Part shown: one piece after another, positions 23,673-31,768 of the stretch
Layout: the number at the start of each line of letters is the position of its first letter
Numbering within the stretch: the first letter of the stretch is position 1
Assembly (NCBI GenBank): GCA_963599445.1
Contig: CAVBWZ010000016.1
Coordinates: 1-57,110, forward strand
Direction: 5' to 3'
Source of the DNA: UBA9732 sp963599445
GTDB lineage: Bacteria > Spirochaetota > Spirochaetia > Sphaerochaetales > Sphaerochaetaceae
Length of the DNA: 57,110 nt
Translations under genes and position numbers: made by a program
Notes under the pieces: model-generated
Seen by the model: the letters and a program-made list of their open reading frames with translations, nothing else
What the model was told of the DNA's origin: nothing
Databases searched by the model: none

Positions 23673-23886
23673 TTTAGTTTTTCAACAAAAAGCTTAGAAA
23701 TTTAGGTTTTTGTTGCATACTTGCAACAAAAAGGTTGAGAATAGAGTTTTTTGTTGCAAACGATTGCTTCAGTCAAAAGGTTTGTCCTCGTTGACATAAA
23801 AAGCAAATGGGAATATTCTAGCGTCCTCTGAAATCATTTGATTTCAATCCAATTTGCTAAGATTCACCAAGAGGCAAGAGGTAGGA

Positions 23887-24825
23887 ATGAAACACGATAC
23901 AAACCGTTCTCGATACGAAAGGGCAAGAAAGTTCTTGCTTTTCTGGACTCTGTTCATTGGAATAGGGGCTGTTGCAGGCGCTACTGGTATGTTGGTTGAC
24001 ACTACAGGAAGCTCCATGGGTATGGATGCAATGCTGCCATACTTCCAAGTTCTCCCATTCGCCAATGTACTCTATCAGGATTTCCTTTTCCCTGGAATCG
24101 CCCTTCTGATAGTCAACGGCATAACGAACCTCACCGCCGCCGCACTTCTTATCAGGAGGAAGAAGGCTGGAATCGTATGCGGCGGCATCTTTGGGATAAC
24201 ACTGATGCTTTGGATATGCATCCAGTTCTACATTTTCCCATTCAACTTCATGTCAACATCGTACTTCATCTTTGGACTTGCACAGGCGCTTACCGGCTAT
24301 GCAGCCTTGGTCTTCTATACGCAGGAACACTTCCACTTCGATGAAGGCGAATACCCAAACGTGGGACGCAATCCCAAGCGGCTTGTGGTCTATTTCTCAC
24401 GTATGGGCTACACGCGGAAGGTCGCATACGAAGAGGCCAACAGAACCGGAGCTGCAATCTATGAGATAAGGTCCACAGAACTGACATCCGGCACGCTTGG
24501 TTTCTGGTGGTGCGGCCGATTTGGAATGCACCGTTGGGACATGCCAATCGAACCATTTGACGACATAGACATACGCTCCTACGACCATGTCACAATCTGC
24601 ACCCCAATATGGGTGTTCGCGCTTTGTGCTCCAGTGAGGGCCTTCTGCCGCAAGGCAAGTGGACTCATACGTCAGGCCGATTACATTGTGGTCCATCATA
24701 CACGCTGCTTCTCCTACTTCAACGCCGCCGAAGAAATGGACAGTCTCCTAGGGCTAAGTGCTACAGAAGCACGGAGCATCTGCTGCAAGTTCGGTAAATA
24801 CGACAAGGCAAGAGACAGAGTTTGA
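23887..24825 (+). CDS. membrane protein fused to a flavodoxin-like domain
   Basis: 312 residues. Residues 1-145 hold four hydrophobic segments. From about 160 the sequence turns into a flavodoxin-like fold: RLVVYFSRMGYTRKVAYEEA (the phosphate loop normally reads SxTGNT; here SRMGYT), then TICTPIWVFALCAPVRAF. It may anchor a flavin- or FMN-dependent redox domain to the inner membrane. GGTAGG lies just before the ATG at 23887; an in-frame upstream start at 23854 is weaker. Confidence 0.7.
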   Translation: MKHDTNRSRYERARKFLLFWTLFIGIGAVAGATGMLVDTTGSSMGMDAMLPYFQVLPFANVLYQDFLFPGIALLIVNGITNLTAAALLIRRKKAGIVCGGIFGITLMLWICIQFYIFPFNFMSTSYFIFGLAQALTGYAALVFYTQEHFHFDEGEYPNVGRNPKRLVVYFSRMGYTRKVAYEEANRTGAAIYEIRSTELTSGTLGFWWCGRFGMHRWDMPIEPFDDIDIRSYDHVTICTPIWVFALCAPVRAFCRKASGLIRQADYIVVHHTRCFSYFNAAEEMDSLLGLSATEARSICCKFGKYDKARDRV

Positions 24826-24849
24826 CTTGTGTCGAACTTGCATTATAAC
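24822..24849 (+). promoter_or_regulatory. promoter of the DUF4190 gene
   Basis: TTGACT, 16-base spacer, TATAAC. The -35 overlaps the stop codon of the preceding gene. Confidence 0.55.
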
Positions 24850-24883
24850 TTAGAGATACAAACACTCATTTGGAGGTGAGAAA

Positions 24884-25240
24884 ATGTCAGACGAATACAA
24901 AGAAAACACGATAGAGCAGACTTCTCAGGTGCAGGCGCCAGTGATGACCGCCCCAATCAACAATGGCGAAAGCCAGGCTGTCACAGCATTGGTCCTTGGA
25001 ATCATTTCACTGGCCTGTGTAGTTGCAGGCTTCACCGTAATTGGTGCAATAGCGGGGATTGTGCTCGCAATCATCGGTCTTGTGATGGCTCACAAGTCGA
25101 GCGTCCTTGGGTGTACCAATGGCAAGCGCACGGCAGGTTTCGTGTGCTCGGTCGTGGGTTTGGTGCTCAATTGCATATGCGTGGTGCTGGTGTGTTTTGG
25201 ATTGGCCGTCGCCGCCGTCGCCATGTCTTGGTGGCTCTAG
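24884..25240 (+). CDS. DUF4190 small membrane protein
   Basis: 118 residues. A polar, Gln/Thr-rich N-terminus is followed by two long hydrophobic segments with the DUF4190 pattern (ALVLGIISLACVV... GIVLAIIGLVMAHKS... NGKRTAGFVCSVVGLVLN). Function unknown. GGAGGTGAG is a strong ribosome site. Its stop codon is the first part of a 36-base direct repeat. Confidence 0.8.
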   Translation: MSDEYKENTIEQTSQVQAPVMTAPINNGESQAVTALVLGIISLACVVAGFTVIGAIAGIVLAIIGLVMAHKSSVLGCTNGKRTAGFVCSVVGLVLNCICVVLVCFGLAVAAVAMSWWL

Positions 25241-25336
25241 TTTTCAAGCGCATTACTGCGTTGGTTCGAGCATGGCCGTACAATTAGTACTGTCCATGCT
25301 CTTCCGCCTTGTACTGCATCTTGAAAATCGTCGAGC
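25238..25336. repeat. dispersed intergenic hairpin element, copy 4
   Basis: Outer stem GAGCATGG/CCATGCTC (25268-25275 with 25294-25301) around core CCGTACAATTAGTACTGT with inner GTAC/GTAC. TTGTACTGCATC and ATCGTCGAG follow. The copy closest to copy 2. Confidence 0.75.
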
Positions 25337-25356
25337 CGTTTCCGTCGAGCCAACTT

Positions 25357-25392
25357 TAGTTTTCAAGCGCATTACTGCGTTGGTTCGAGCAT
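25357..25392. repeat. partial element copy: 36-base direct repeat
   Basis: The 36 bases at 25238-25273 recur exactly at 25357-25392, a period of 119. The second copy stops at the first stem arm, so it is the left end of another element, or a truncated tandem duplication, just before the flavin reductase gene. Confidence 0.7.
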
Positions 25393-25421
25393 TGCAGACA
25401 TCAGTTGAATAGGAGTTGGAT

Positions 25422-25979
25422 ATGAGAAAGGATTTTGGAAAGAACACATGGATGTATCCGCTTCCAGTGCTTATCATTGGAACGTATGACGAGAATGGAA
25501 AGCCAAACGCAATGAACGCTGCGTGGGGTGGAATCTATGATACCAACCAGATTATGCTGTGCCTGAGCGCCACGCACAAGACAGCGAAGAACATCAATCT
25601 TAGAAAGGCGTTTACCGTAAGCTTTGCAACGGCACCCCATGTGGCTGCGTGCGACTATGTAGGGCTTGCATCGGGCAACAATACGCCTGACAAGATGGAG
25701 AAAGCTGGCTTCACGACAGAACGCAGCCGGTTCGTTGATGCTCCTGTCATAAACGAGCTTCCAATGGCCTTGGAGTGCACCCTCAATCACATAAACGAGG
25801 ACGGAATAATCGTTGGGGACATCGTCAATGTAAGTGCGGACGAAAACGTTCTTGGTGAAGACGGCAAGATTGACCCAGCGAAACTTGAGCCGATTGCATT
25901 CGATCCCGTCAACAACGGCTACCTCGTATTGGGTCGCAGGGTAGGCAATGCATTCAGCGATGGGAAGGCTCTGAAATAG
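25422..25979 (+). CDS. flavin reductase-like FMN-binding protein
   Basis: 185 residues. Split-barrel flavin reductase family: PLPVLIIGTYDENGKPNAMNAAWGGI, then KNINLRKAFTVSFAT and the late EPIAFDPVNNGYLVLGRRVG. Such proteins bind FMN and reduce flavins or act as small redox enzymes; the partner is unknown. AGGAG lies seven bases before the ATG. Convergent with cysK. Confidence 0.85.
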   Translation: MRKDFGKNTWMYPLPVLIIGTYDENGKPNAMNAAWGGIYDTNQIMLCLSATHKTAKNINLRKAFTVSFATAPHVAACDYVGLASGNNTPDKMEKAGFTTERSRFVDAPVINELPMALECTLNHINEDGIIVGDIVNVSADENVLGEDGKIDPAKLEPIAFDPVNNGYLVLGRRVGNAFSDGKALK

Positions 25980-26026
25980 GAGCCTCCCCAAAGCATCTCT
26001 TGCCGTTCCCTGCGTTCACGTTCGCT

Positions 26027-26959
26027 TCAGTCTTCGAACAAAGGTGTCGAGAGGTATCGGTCTCCAGTGTCCGGCAGAAGGACCACAATGGTCTTTCCTT
26101 TGTTCTCGGGTCTCTTTGCCAGCTGGATGGCCGCCCAAACAGCTGCACCTGATGATATGCCTACCAATACACCTTCTTTTCTGCCAATGAGCCTTCCAGC
26201 TGTGAACGCATCGTCGTTCTCTACTGCGATGACTTCGTCGTAGACCTTCGTATCCAGGACATCTGGAACAAATCCTGCACCAATGCCTTGGATTTTATGG
26301 CTGCCTGCAGTGCCCTTGCTCAGCACCGGTGACGAAGCCGGCTCTACCGCGACCACCTTGACATTTGGATTCTGGCTTTTCAGGTATTCGCCTGTACCGG
26401 TGATGGTTCCGCCTGTACCAACTCCAGCTACGAAGATATCCACTTTGCCGTCCGTATCGTTCCAGATCTCAGGACCTGTCGTAGCCTTGTGCTCCGCTGG
26501 GTTTGCAGGGTTGACGAATTGGCCTGGTATGAAACTGTTTGGAATCTCCTTGGCAAGTTCGTTCGCCTTTTCTATGGCTCCCTTCATGCCTTTTGCGCCC
26601 TCCGTGAGCACAAGCTCAGTACCATAGGCCTTCATCAGCTTGCGTCTTTCGACGCTCATCGTCTCCGGCATCACTATGATGATCCTATACCCACGTGAGG
26701 CTGCAACGGAAGCCAGCCCAATGCCAGTATTGCCAGATGTGGGCTCTATTATGACGGAATCCGCCTTCAAGAGGCCTTTTTCCTCTGCGTCATCGATCAT
26801 CGCCTTCGCAATGCGGTCCTTGACGCTTCCTGCTGGGTTGAAGTACTCAAGCTTTCCAAGAATCCTTGCTTCAAGACCCTCTTCACGTTCAATATGCGTC
26901 AGCTCGAGGAGAGGCGTCCCTCCAATCAGTTGATCTGCCGATGTAAAAACCCTACTCAT
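26027..26959 (-). CDS. cysK: cysteine synthase (O-acetylserine sulfhydrylase)
   Basis: 310 residues. PLP enzyme that makes cysteine from O-acetylserine and sulfide. The PLP lysine lies in NPAGSVKDRIA, the substrate loop is PTSGNTGIG, and the glycine-rich phosphate loop is GVGTGGTITG. GGAGGA precedes the ATG. It is divergent from an Rrf2-type regulator, a pairing that suggests CymR/IscR-like control of cysteine supply. Confidence 0.95.
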   Translation of the reverse strand: MSRVFTSADQLIGGTPLLELTHIEREEGLEARILGKLEYFNPAGSVKDRIAKAMIDDAEEKGLLKADSVIIEPTSGNTGIGLASVAASRGYRIIIVMPETMSVERRKLMKAYGTELVLTEGAKGMKGAIEKANELAKEIPNSFIPGQFVNPANPAEHKATTGPEIWNDTDGKVDIFVAGVGTGGTITGTGEYLKSQNPNVKVVAVEPASSPVLSKGTAGSHKIQGIGAGFVPDVLDTKVYDEVIAVENDDAFTAGRLIGRKEGVLVGISSGAAVWAAIQLAKRPENKGKTIVVLLPDTGDRYLSTPLFED

Positions 26960-26990
26960 ATTGGATTCCTCCTGCGTCTTTATGTGTTAC

Positions 26991-27017
26991 ATAAACCCAC
27001 TTTCATGGTAGGTTTAT
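26991..27017. promoter_or_regulatory. inverted repeat between cysK and the Rrf2 gene, candidate operator
   Basis: ATAAACC (26991-26997) and GGTTTAT (27011-27017) form a perfect dyad, extended inward with one mismatch. It lies in the cysK leader or promoter. The neighbouring Rrf2 protein is the natural candidate to bind it. Confidence 0.5.
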
Positions 27018-27067
27018 ATGGATTTATTTGGATTATGCCAATCCCTCCTTCATTTGTCAACAACCAG

Positions 27068-27096
27068 TTTTGCTTTTTTCCTATCTGGCTTATAAT
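27068..27096 (+). promoter_or_regulatory. promoter of the Rrf2 regulator
   Basis: TTTTGC, 17-base spacer, TATAAT at 27091-27096. The start codon at 27153 has GGAGGGG. Confidence 0.55.
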
Positions 27097-27152
27097 CACC
27101 TGTAGTTGCTTGTAACCAGATGCTGCTACAGAACGGAAGAATGGAGGGGATT

Positions 27153-27584
27153 ATGCTCATTTCAACGAAAGGTCGCTATGCACTTAGAGTCATGATTGAC
27201 TTGGCAGAGCATCAGAACAGCGGCTTCGTTCCATTGAATGCGATTGCAGCAAGGCAGGGGATCTCTGAAAAGTATCTGGAAAGCATTATAAAGATGTTGG
27301 TCAAAGCCCAGCTTGTGACAGGTCTGAGAGGAAAGGGTGGTGGTTACAAGCTGACAAAGGCACCTGAGCAGTATACGGCAGGGAGCATTCTAAGGGTCAC
27401 AGAGGACTCCATGGCTCCTGTTTCATGCCTTTCTTCACAAATCAATACCTGTCCAATGGCTACAGAATGTAGGACCCTATCGTTCTGGAAAGGTCTGGAC
27501 AAGGTCATAAACGACTATGTGGACGGCGTCACTTTGGCTGACCTGGTCCACACTTCCGCAGATGGGTTCGACTACGTGATTTGA
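27153..27584 (+). CDS. Rrf2-family regulator (CymR/IscR type)
   Basis: 143 residues. Winged helix at the N-terminus: MLISTKGRYALRVMIDLA, then GISEKYLESIIKMLVKAQLVTGLRGKGGGYKL. Three cysteines (C-x7-C-x5-C in CLSSQINTCPMATEC) match the iron-sulfur ligands of IscR-type members. It probably senses Fe-S or cysteine status and controls the divergent cysK. The start with GGAGGGG was preferred over the ATG 11 codons upstream. Confidence 0.88.
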   Translation: MLISTKGRYALRVMIDLAEHQNSGFVPLNAIAARQGISEKYLESIIKMLVKAQLVTGLRGKGGGYKLTKAPEQYTAGSILRVTEDSMAPVSCLSSQINTCPMATECRTLSFWKGLDKVINDYVDGVTLADLVHTSADGFDYVI

Positions 27585-27612
27585 CGTCAAGGTCTTCTCA
27601 AGCCTGCGTAAT

Positions 27613-27640
27613 TTCCAAAAACTCCTCAATGTTGTATAAT
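27613..27640 (+). promoter_or_regulatory. promoter of the envelope protein at 27675
   Basis: TTCCAA, 16-base spacer, TATAAT, followed by AGGAGGGG just before the ATG. Confidence 0.5.
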
Positions 27641-27674
27641 CCCAACCAGCTACACGGTGTGTATCAGGAGGGGT

Positions 27675-28340
27675 ATGAAGAGGGGACTGTTCGTTTTGCT
27701 TGCCTTTGCATGTGGCATGGTCTGCATATATGCCGCTGACGTTGGCGTTTCGCTTTCATATTCACCAAACATGGAATTCCCGCAACGGCTCGTGGAGGCC
27801 GTCTCATACAAGGAAGGGCCGTGGTCGTTTGACATAGTCGAACACGGAGGCAGAAAGGCCGATGTCTCTGTGCAGTACAACGCAAAGGGAAACTCTCTTT
27901 TGGGCCATAGGTTTCTTGCAAACACATCGTATTCATACGAACTCTGTGGCTGGAGCGGCCTTGGATATATGCTTGGAATGCAGTATTCAAAAGGACTGTT
28001 CGGTTTGTGCATGTCCCTTGGAGTTCAACTTGCAGCCGCATACGGCCCATATTTTGGTGATGTCCTGTTCTCCATTACGCCTCTTGCTGAAACGGTCTTG
28101 AAACTAGAGACAAAGAACTTCGAAGCCACTGCCTACATGAGCTTCGTATCGTCATATTGCAGGGAGTGGAAGGCTGTTCCAACCATTGGAGGTTCGTTTG
28201 CAGCAAAGGCCTTTGGGTCCTACTGGATAGGAGGGGAGGCCTTCGTGAAATATGCCGAGTTCCTTACCGACACACGCACAATGGTATCGGCCTTTGGAAT
28301 ACGGCTTTCTTGCCAGTACAGGACGGAGGGGCAGAGATGA
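27675..28340 (+). CDS. secreted protein, possible outer-membrane beta barrel
   Basis: 221 residues. Signal peptide (KRGLFVLLAFACGMVCIYA), then alternating aromatic and polar segments such as VGVSLSYSP, TSYSYELCGWSGLGYMLGMQYS and FGIRLSCQYR. This suggests a small transmembrane beta barrel ending in strands. No family recognised. It overlaps the phosphoesterase gene by four bases. Confidence 0.65.
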   Translation: MKRGLFVLLAFACGMVCIYAADVGVSLSYSPNMEFPQRLVEAVSYKEGPWSFDIVEHGGRKADVSVQYNAKGNSLLGHRFLANTSYSYELCGWSGLGYMLGMQYSKGLFGLCMSLGVQLAAAYGPYFGDVLFSITPLAETVLKLETKNFEATAYMSFVSSYCREWKAVPTIGGSFAAKAFGSYWIGGEAFVKYAEFLTDTRTMVSAFGIRLSCQYRTEGQR

Positions 28341-29293
28341 GACGGCTTGCGGTTTTGTCTTTCGTTGTCATGCTTCTTGCCGTTGTCGTTTCGTGCGAGT
28401 TCGACGGCGACCTTTTCAGAGGGGTGGATGGCAATCCTTTCATGGAGAATGCCTATGGTTTTGCCTGTGATGAGGCCAGTGTCAATCCAAGTTTCGTTGT
28501 CGTCACGGATGTACATCTTGGAAGGGAGTCCAACGACGATGGCACAAGACGCTATGATGGTACGTTCAAAACGTTCCTTGAATCCAAAACAGGACATTGT
28601 TCTGCATTGGTGTCGCTTGGAGATTTCGTGGATGAGGCTAATGTGGGGAGGGCTTCAGCAAACGGTTTTGTGAGGTCGTTCGCCCCTTACTGCTCGGACA
28701 GGTACATTGGTGTGATTGGAAACCACGAGACGCATGTTTCGTCCATGGAGGACTGGGAGTCGTCGATTCCTGTTTCCGAGGGTTTGGAGATATACACAAA
28801 AAGAATGGCGGTCTATAGGTTTGGAGATGTATCCCTGTATGTTATGGACAATGCAAAGCGTTTGTTTGGAAACACCCAGCTGGATTACTTGAAAGAGGCT
28901 TTGGAAAAGGACTCAAATCCAGTGAAGATCGTCCTTGCCCACGAGAACGTGTTCACCGGCAGGAAGTTGGACCAAAGTCTTGTGGTGTTTGGAAACTGCT
29001 CTGCAACGGAGATGGCAAGGTTCTCGAAGATTCTGTGTGACAACGGCGTATCGCTCGTCCTTACCGGACATACCCACAACGGAGGCGTCGTCTACAGCTA
29101 CGGAGGCGGTAGGAACGGCGGTTGCTTTGAAATGAACCTTGCTGCATATCATGGATATGAATCCTCGCTCAACCTGGAAGGCAAAGGCAACTGGTATGTC
29201 TTGTTCGTTGATAGGTCATCAAGGGAGATTGTAGTCGAAACCTACGCCGCTGCGACCGCTTTGAAGGTTGCAGAGAACCGCTTTGGATATTGA
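28337..29293 (+). CDS. calcineurin-like metallophosphoesterase lipoprotein
   Basis: 318 residues. Lipoprotein signal ending AVVVSC. The dimetal phosphoesterase motifs are in order: VVTDVHLGRE (D-x-H), LVSLGDFVDEAN (GDxxD), GVIGNHETH (GNHE), VLAHENV (H) and LTGHTHNGG (GHxH). Probably a periplasmic or surface phosphodiesterase or phosphatase; substrate unknown. ATGA overlap with the preceding envelope gene shows coupling. Confidence 0.88.
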   Translation: MRRLAVLSFVVMLLAVVVSCEFDGDLFRGVDGNPFMENAYGFACDEASVNPSFVVVTDVHLGRESNDDGTRRYDGTFKTFLESKTGHCSALVSLGDFVDEANVGRASANGFVRSFAPYCSDRYIGVIGNHETHVSSMEDWESSIPVSEGLEIYTKRMAVYRFGDVSLYVMDNAKRLFGNTQLDYLKEALEKDSNPVKIVLAHENVFTGRKLDQSLVVFGNCSATEMARFSKILCDNGVSLVLTGHTHNGGVVYSYGGGRNGGCFEMNLAAYHGYESSLNLEGKGNWYVLFVDRSSREIVVETYAAATALKVAENRFGY

Positions 29294-29294
29294 A

Positions 29295-29720
29295 CTATTT
29301 CTGAACCCTAGTGAACGAGACCGATCCCTTGAACTTCTTGGCATCAAGGATTATCTCATACATTCCAGTCTCCTGTGCTGTGACTCTGAACCTTGCGGAG
29401 GAGATGTCGTCTCCCTTGTATGCAACCGTCCCGGATGGGGCTTGGATCACTACGTCCATTCTACCTGACACTACGTTGAAGGAAACTAGGAATTCGTCAC
29501 CCTTTTCCGTGGGGATGCTGTGGATTTCCTTGCAGTTCATCATGGTGCAGTCCACTGCAAAGTAGTCGTCGTTGCCAACTCTGCTGCCGTTGAACGTACT
29601 CATATTGCTGTTGTAGCAGGATGCAAAGAGAAGGGCTGTCGATATGACCAAGAGAACTGCAGCAAGATGGCTTTTGGTTTTCATCATTTTTATTGCATCA
29701 AGTGTTTTAAAATCTTTCAT
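29295..29720 (-). CDS. small lipoprotein
   Basis: 141 residues from the ATG at 29720. A long basic n-region is followed by a lipobox LLFASC. The mature part resembles small beta-sandwich domains (FLVSFNVVSGRMDVVIQAPSG, then TAQETGMYEIILDAKKFKGSVSF). No family recognised. The start was chosen because a promoter lies seven bases upstream; ATG at 29687 or 29684 would give a shorter signal peptide but has no ribosome site. Convergent with the phosphoesterase gene, one base apart. Confidence 0.65.
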   Translation of the reverse strand: MKDFKTLDAIKMMKTKSHLAAVLLVISTALLFASCYNSNMSTFNGSRVGNDDYFAVDCTMMNCKEIHSIPTEKGDEFLVSFNVVSGRMDVVIQAPSGTVAYKGDDISSARFRVTAQETGMYEIILDAKKFKGSVSFTRVQK

Positions 29721-29727
29721 GGCCTGC

Positions 29728-29756
29728 ATGATATGCAAATAGGCCTTCTTGGTCAA
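29728..29756 (-). promoter_or_regulatory. promoter of the small lipoprotein, leaderless arrangement
   Basis: On the minus strand TTGACC (29751-29756), a 17-base spacer and TATCAT (29728-29733). The ATG at 29720 begins after seven bases. Confidence 0.5.
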
Positions 29757-29895
29757 GATTTGGTTAAGTTGCCCCATTTCTCCAAATCTTAGCCAAAAGG
29801 CCGTAGCCGCCCAAAGGAATCCTTCATATATTCCGTGCATCCAAGGGATTTCAAAAGTTCCCAATTGGAAAAAGACCTGTTTAGGAGGGTTCAAT

Positions 29896-31683
29896 ATGTA
29901 TTATTCGAGTGGTAACTATGAAGCGTTCGCACGTCCTAGAAAACCTGAAGGGGTCGAGAGGAAGAGTGCCTATATCGTGGGAAGCGGACTTGCCGCACTC
30001 ACAGCTGCGTGCTATCTGGTGCGTGACGGACAAATGGATGGACAGCGCATCCACATCCTTGAAAAGGACAAGATCGCAGGAGGAGCCTGCGATGGATACA
30101 AGTACGAGGACGTGGGCTATGTGATGCGTGGTGGACGTGAGATGGACAACCATTTCGAGGTCATGTGGGACCTGTTCCGCTCAATTCCATCGATTGAGAC
30201 CCCAAACGTGAGCGTGCTGGACGAGTACTACTGGCTAAACAAGGCTGACCCCAACTATTCGCTTTGCAGGGCAACGGAGAAGTGCGGTCAGGATGCCCAT
30301 ACGGACAAGAAGTTCGGCCTGTCGGACAAGGGTGCAATGGAGATCATGAAGCTTTTCATGACCCCAAACGAGGAGCTTCAGGACAAGAGGATCGACGAAG
30401 TGTTCGACGACGAGGTGTTCGATTCAAACTTCTGGCTCTACTGGCGCACAATGTTCGCATTCGAGAACTGGCACAGCGCACTTGAGATGAAGCTCTACAT
30501 CCAGCGCTACATCCACCACATTGGCGGTCTTCCAGACTTCACTGCACTTCGCTTCACCAAGTACAACCAGTACGAGTCCATGATACTTCCAATGATCAAG
30601 TATCTTGAGAAGGCCAATGTGAAGTTCGAGTTTGGAACAAAGGTCCTCAATGTCAAGTTCCGCAGCACAGGCGAGGGTGATAACCAGAAGAAGGTTGCAA
30701 CCGCAATCGAGGTCGAGCGCGACGGCAAGAAGGAGAAGATAGCCCTTACGGAGGACGACCTCGTCTTCATCACCAACGGCGGATGCGTTGAGAACTCAAG
30801 CATGGGCTCACAGAACGAGCCAGCCAAGTTCAACACTGCCCTGAAGGAAGGCGGCGGTTGGGACATGTGGAAGAAGATCGCCGCTCAGGATCCTGCATTT
30901 GGACATCCTGAGAAGTTCTGCAGCCGTCCTGACCTTTGCAACTGGGAGAGCGCCACTGTTGAAACCTTGGACTGCAAGATCCTTCCATACATAGAGAAGA
31001 TCTGCAAGCGCGACCCGCTGAGCGGAAAGGTCGTAACCGGTGGTATCGTGACCGTCAAGGATTCCTCTTGGCTCATGAGCTGGACGATAAACCGCCAGCC
31101 TCAGTTCCGCGAGCAGCCAAAAGGTCATGTCCTCGTATGGCTCTACGGCCTATTCTCCGAGAAGGAAGGCGACTACGTGAAGAAACCTATGCGCGACTGC
31201 ACAGGCCGTGAGATATGCATGGAATGGCTGTACCACATTGGCGTTCCAGTCGACTTGATCGACGACTACGCAACCAACCATGCCAACACGGTCCCTGTCA
31301 TGATGCCGTACATAGACGCCTTCTTCATGCCTCGCGCATACGGAGACAGACCTCTTGTCGTGCCAAAGGGAGCTGTGAACTTCGCATTCCTTGGTCAGTT
31401 CGCCGAGACTCCGCGCGACACCATCTTCACGACAGAATACTCAATGCGCACAGGAATGGAGGCCGTCTACACGCTCCTTGGCGTTGACCGCGGCGTGCCC
31501 GAGGTCTGGGGCAGCGTCTATGACATACGTGCACTCCTTGACGCCACAGTCAAACTCCGCGACGGCAAGAAGATAACCGACATGGACACCAACCTCTTGG
31601 AGCGCATCGCCCTCAAGACGATTCTTGGCAAGGTCAAGGATACCGATGTCGAAAAGCTCCTCAAGGAGTACAGGGTCATCTAG
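29896..31683 (+). CDS. ohyA: oleate hydratase
   Basis: 595 residues, the family's normal length. FAD enzyme (formerly myosin-cross-reactive antigen) that adds water to unsaturated fatty acids such as oleate, giving hydroxy acids; it detoxifies host or feed fatty acids. The Rossmann loop is IVGSGLAALTAACYLV with HILEKDKIAGG. The family stretch YVMRGGREMDNHFEVMWDLF contains active-site residues, and FLGQFAETPRDTIFTTEYSMRTGMEAVY is the C-terminal FAD region. GGAGGG precedes the ATG at 29896. Confidence 0.95.
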   Translation: MYYSSGNYEAFARPRKPEGVERKSAYIVGSGLAALTAACYLVRDGQMDGQRIHILEKDKIAGGACDGYKYEDVGYVMRGGREMDNHFEVMWDLFRSIPSIETPNVSVLDEYYWLNKADPNYSLCRATEKCGQDAHTDKKFGLSDKGAMEIMKLFMTPNEELQDKRIDEVFDDEVFDSNFWLYWRTMFAFENWHSALEMKLYIQRYIHHIGGLPDFTALRFTKYNQYESMILPMIKYLEKANVKFEFGTKVLNVKFRSTGEGDNQKKVATAIEVERDGKKEKIALTEDDLVFITNGGCVENSSMGSQNEPAKFNTALKEGGGWDMWKKIAAQDPAFGHPEKFCSRPDLCNWESATVETLDCKILPYIEKICKRDPLSGKVVTGGIVTVKDSSWLMSWTINRQPQFREQPKGHVLVWLYGLFSEKEGDYVKKPMRDCTGREICMEWLYHIGVPVDLIDDYATNHANTVPVMMPYIDAFFMPRAYGDRPLVVPKGAVNFAFLGQFAETPRDTIFTTEYSMRTGMEAVYTLLGVDRGVPEVWGSVYDIRALLDATVKLRDGKKITDMDTNLLERIALKTILGKVKDTDVEKLLKEYRVI

Positions 31684-31723
31684 GCCGTTTTGAAAGTTTT
31701 CCTTCAGAAGAACTTGTTTGAAA

Positions 31724-31758
31724 AGACGCAGGCCCGCATTCAAACGGGCCTGTACTTT
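31724..31758. terminator. bidirectional terminator between ohyA and the Rpn gene
   Basis: CAGGCCCG (31729-31736), loop CATTCAAA, CGGGCCTG (31745-31752), flanked by AAAAG and CTTTT that can also pair. Confidence 0.75.
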
Positions 31759-31768
31759 TCATCGTCCA

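Larger units (their letters stand above)
23338..23886. other. non-coding gap between recQ and the membrane flavodoxin gene
   Basis: It holds the orphan promoter at 23440, element copy 3 at 23556-23672 and an AT-rich part with two AACAAAAAG-type repeats near 23685-23735. No gene seen. Confidence 0.5.
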
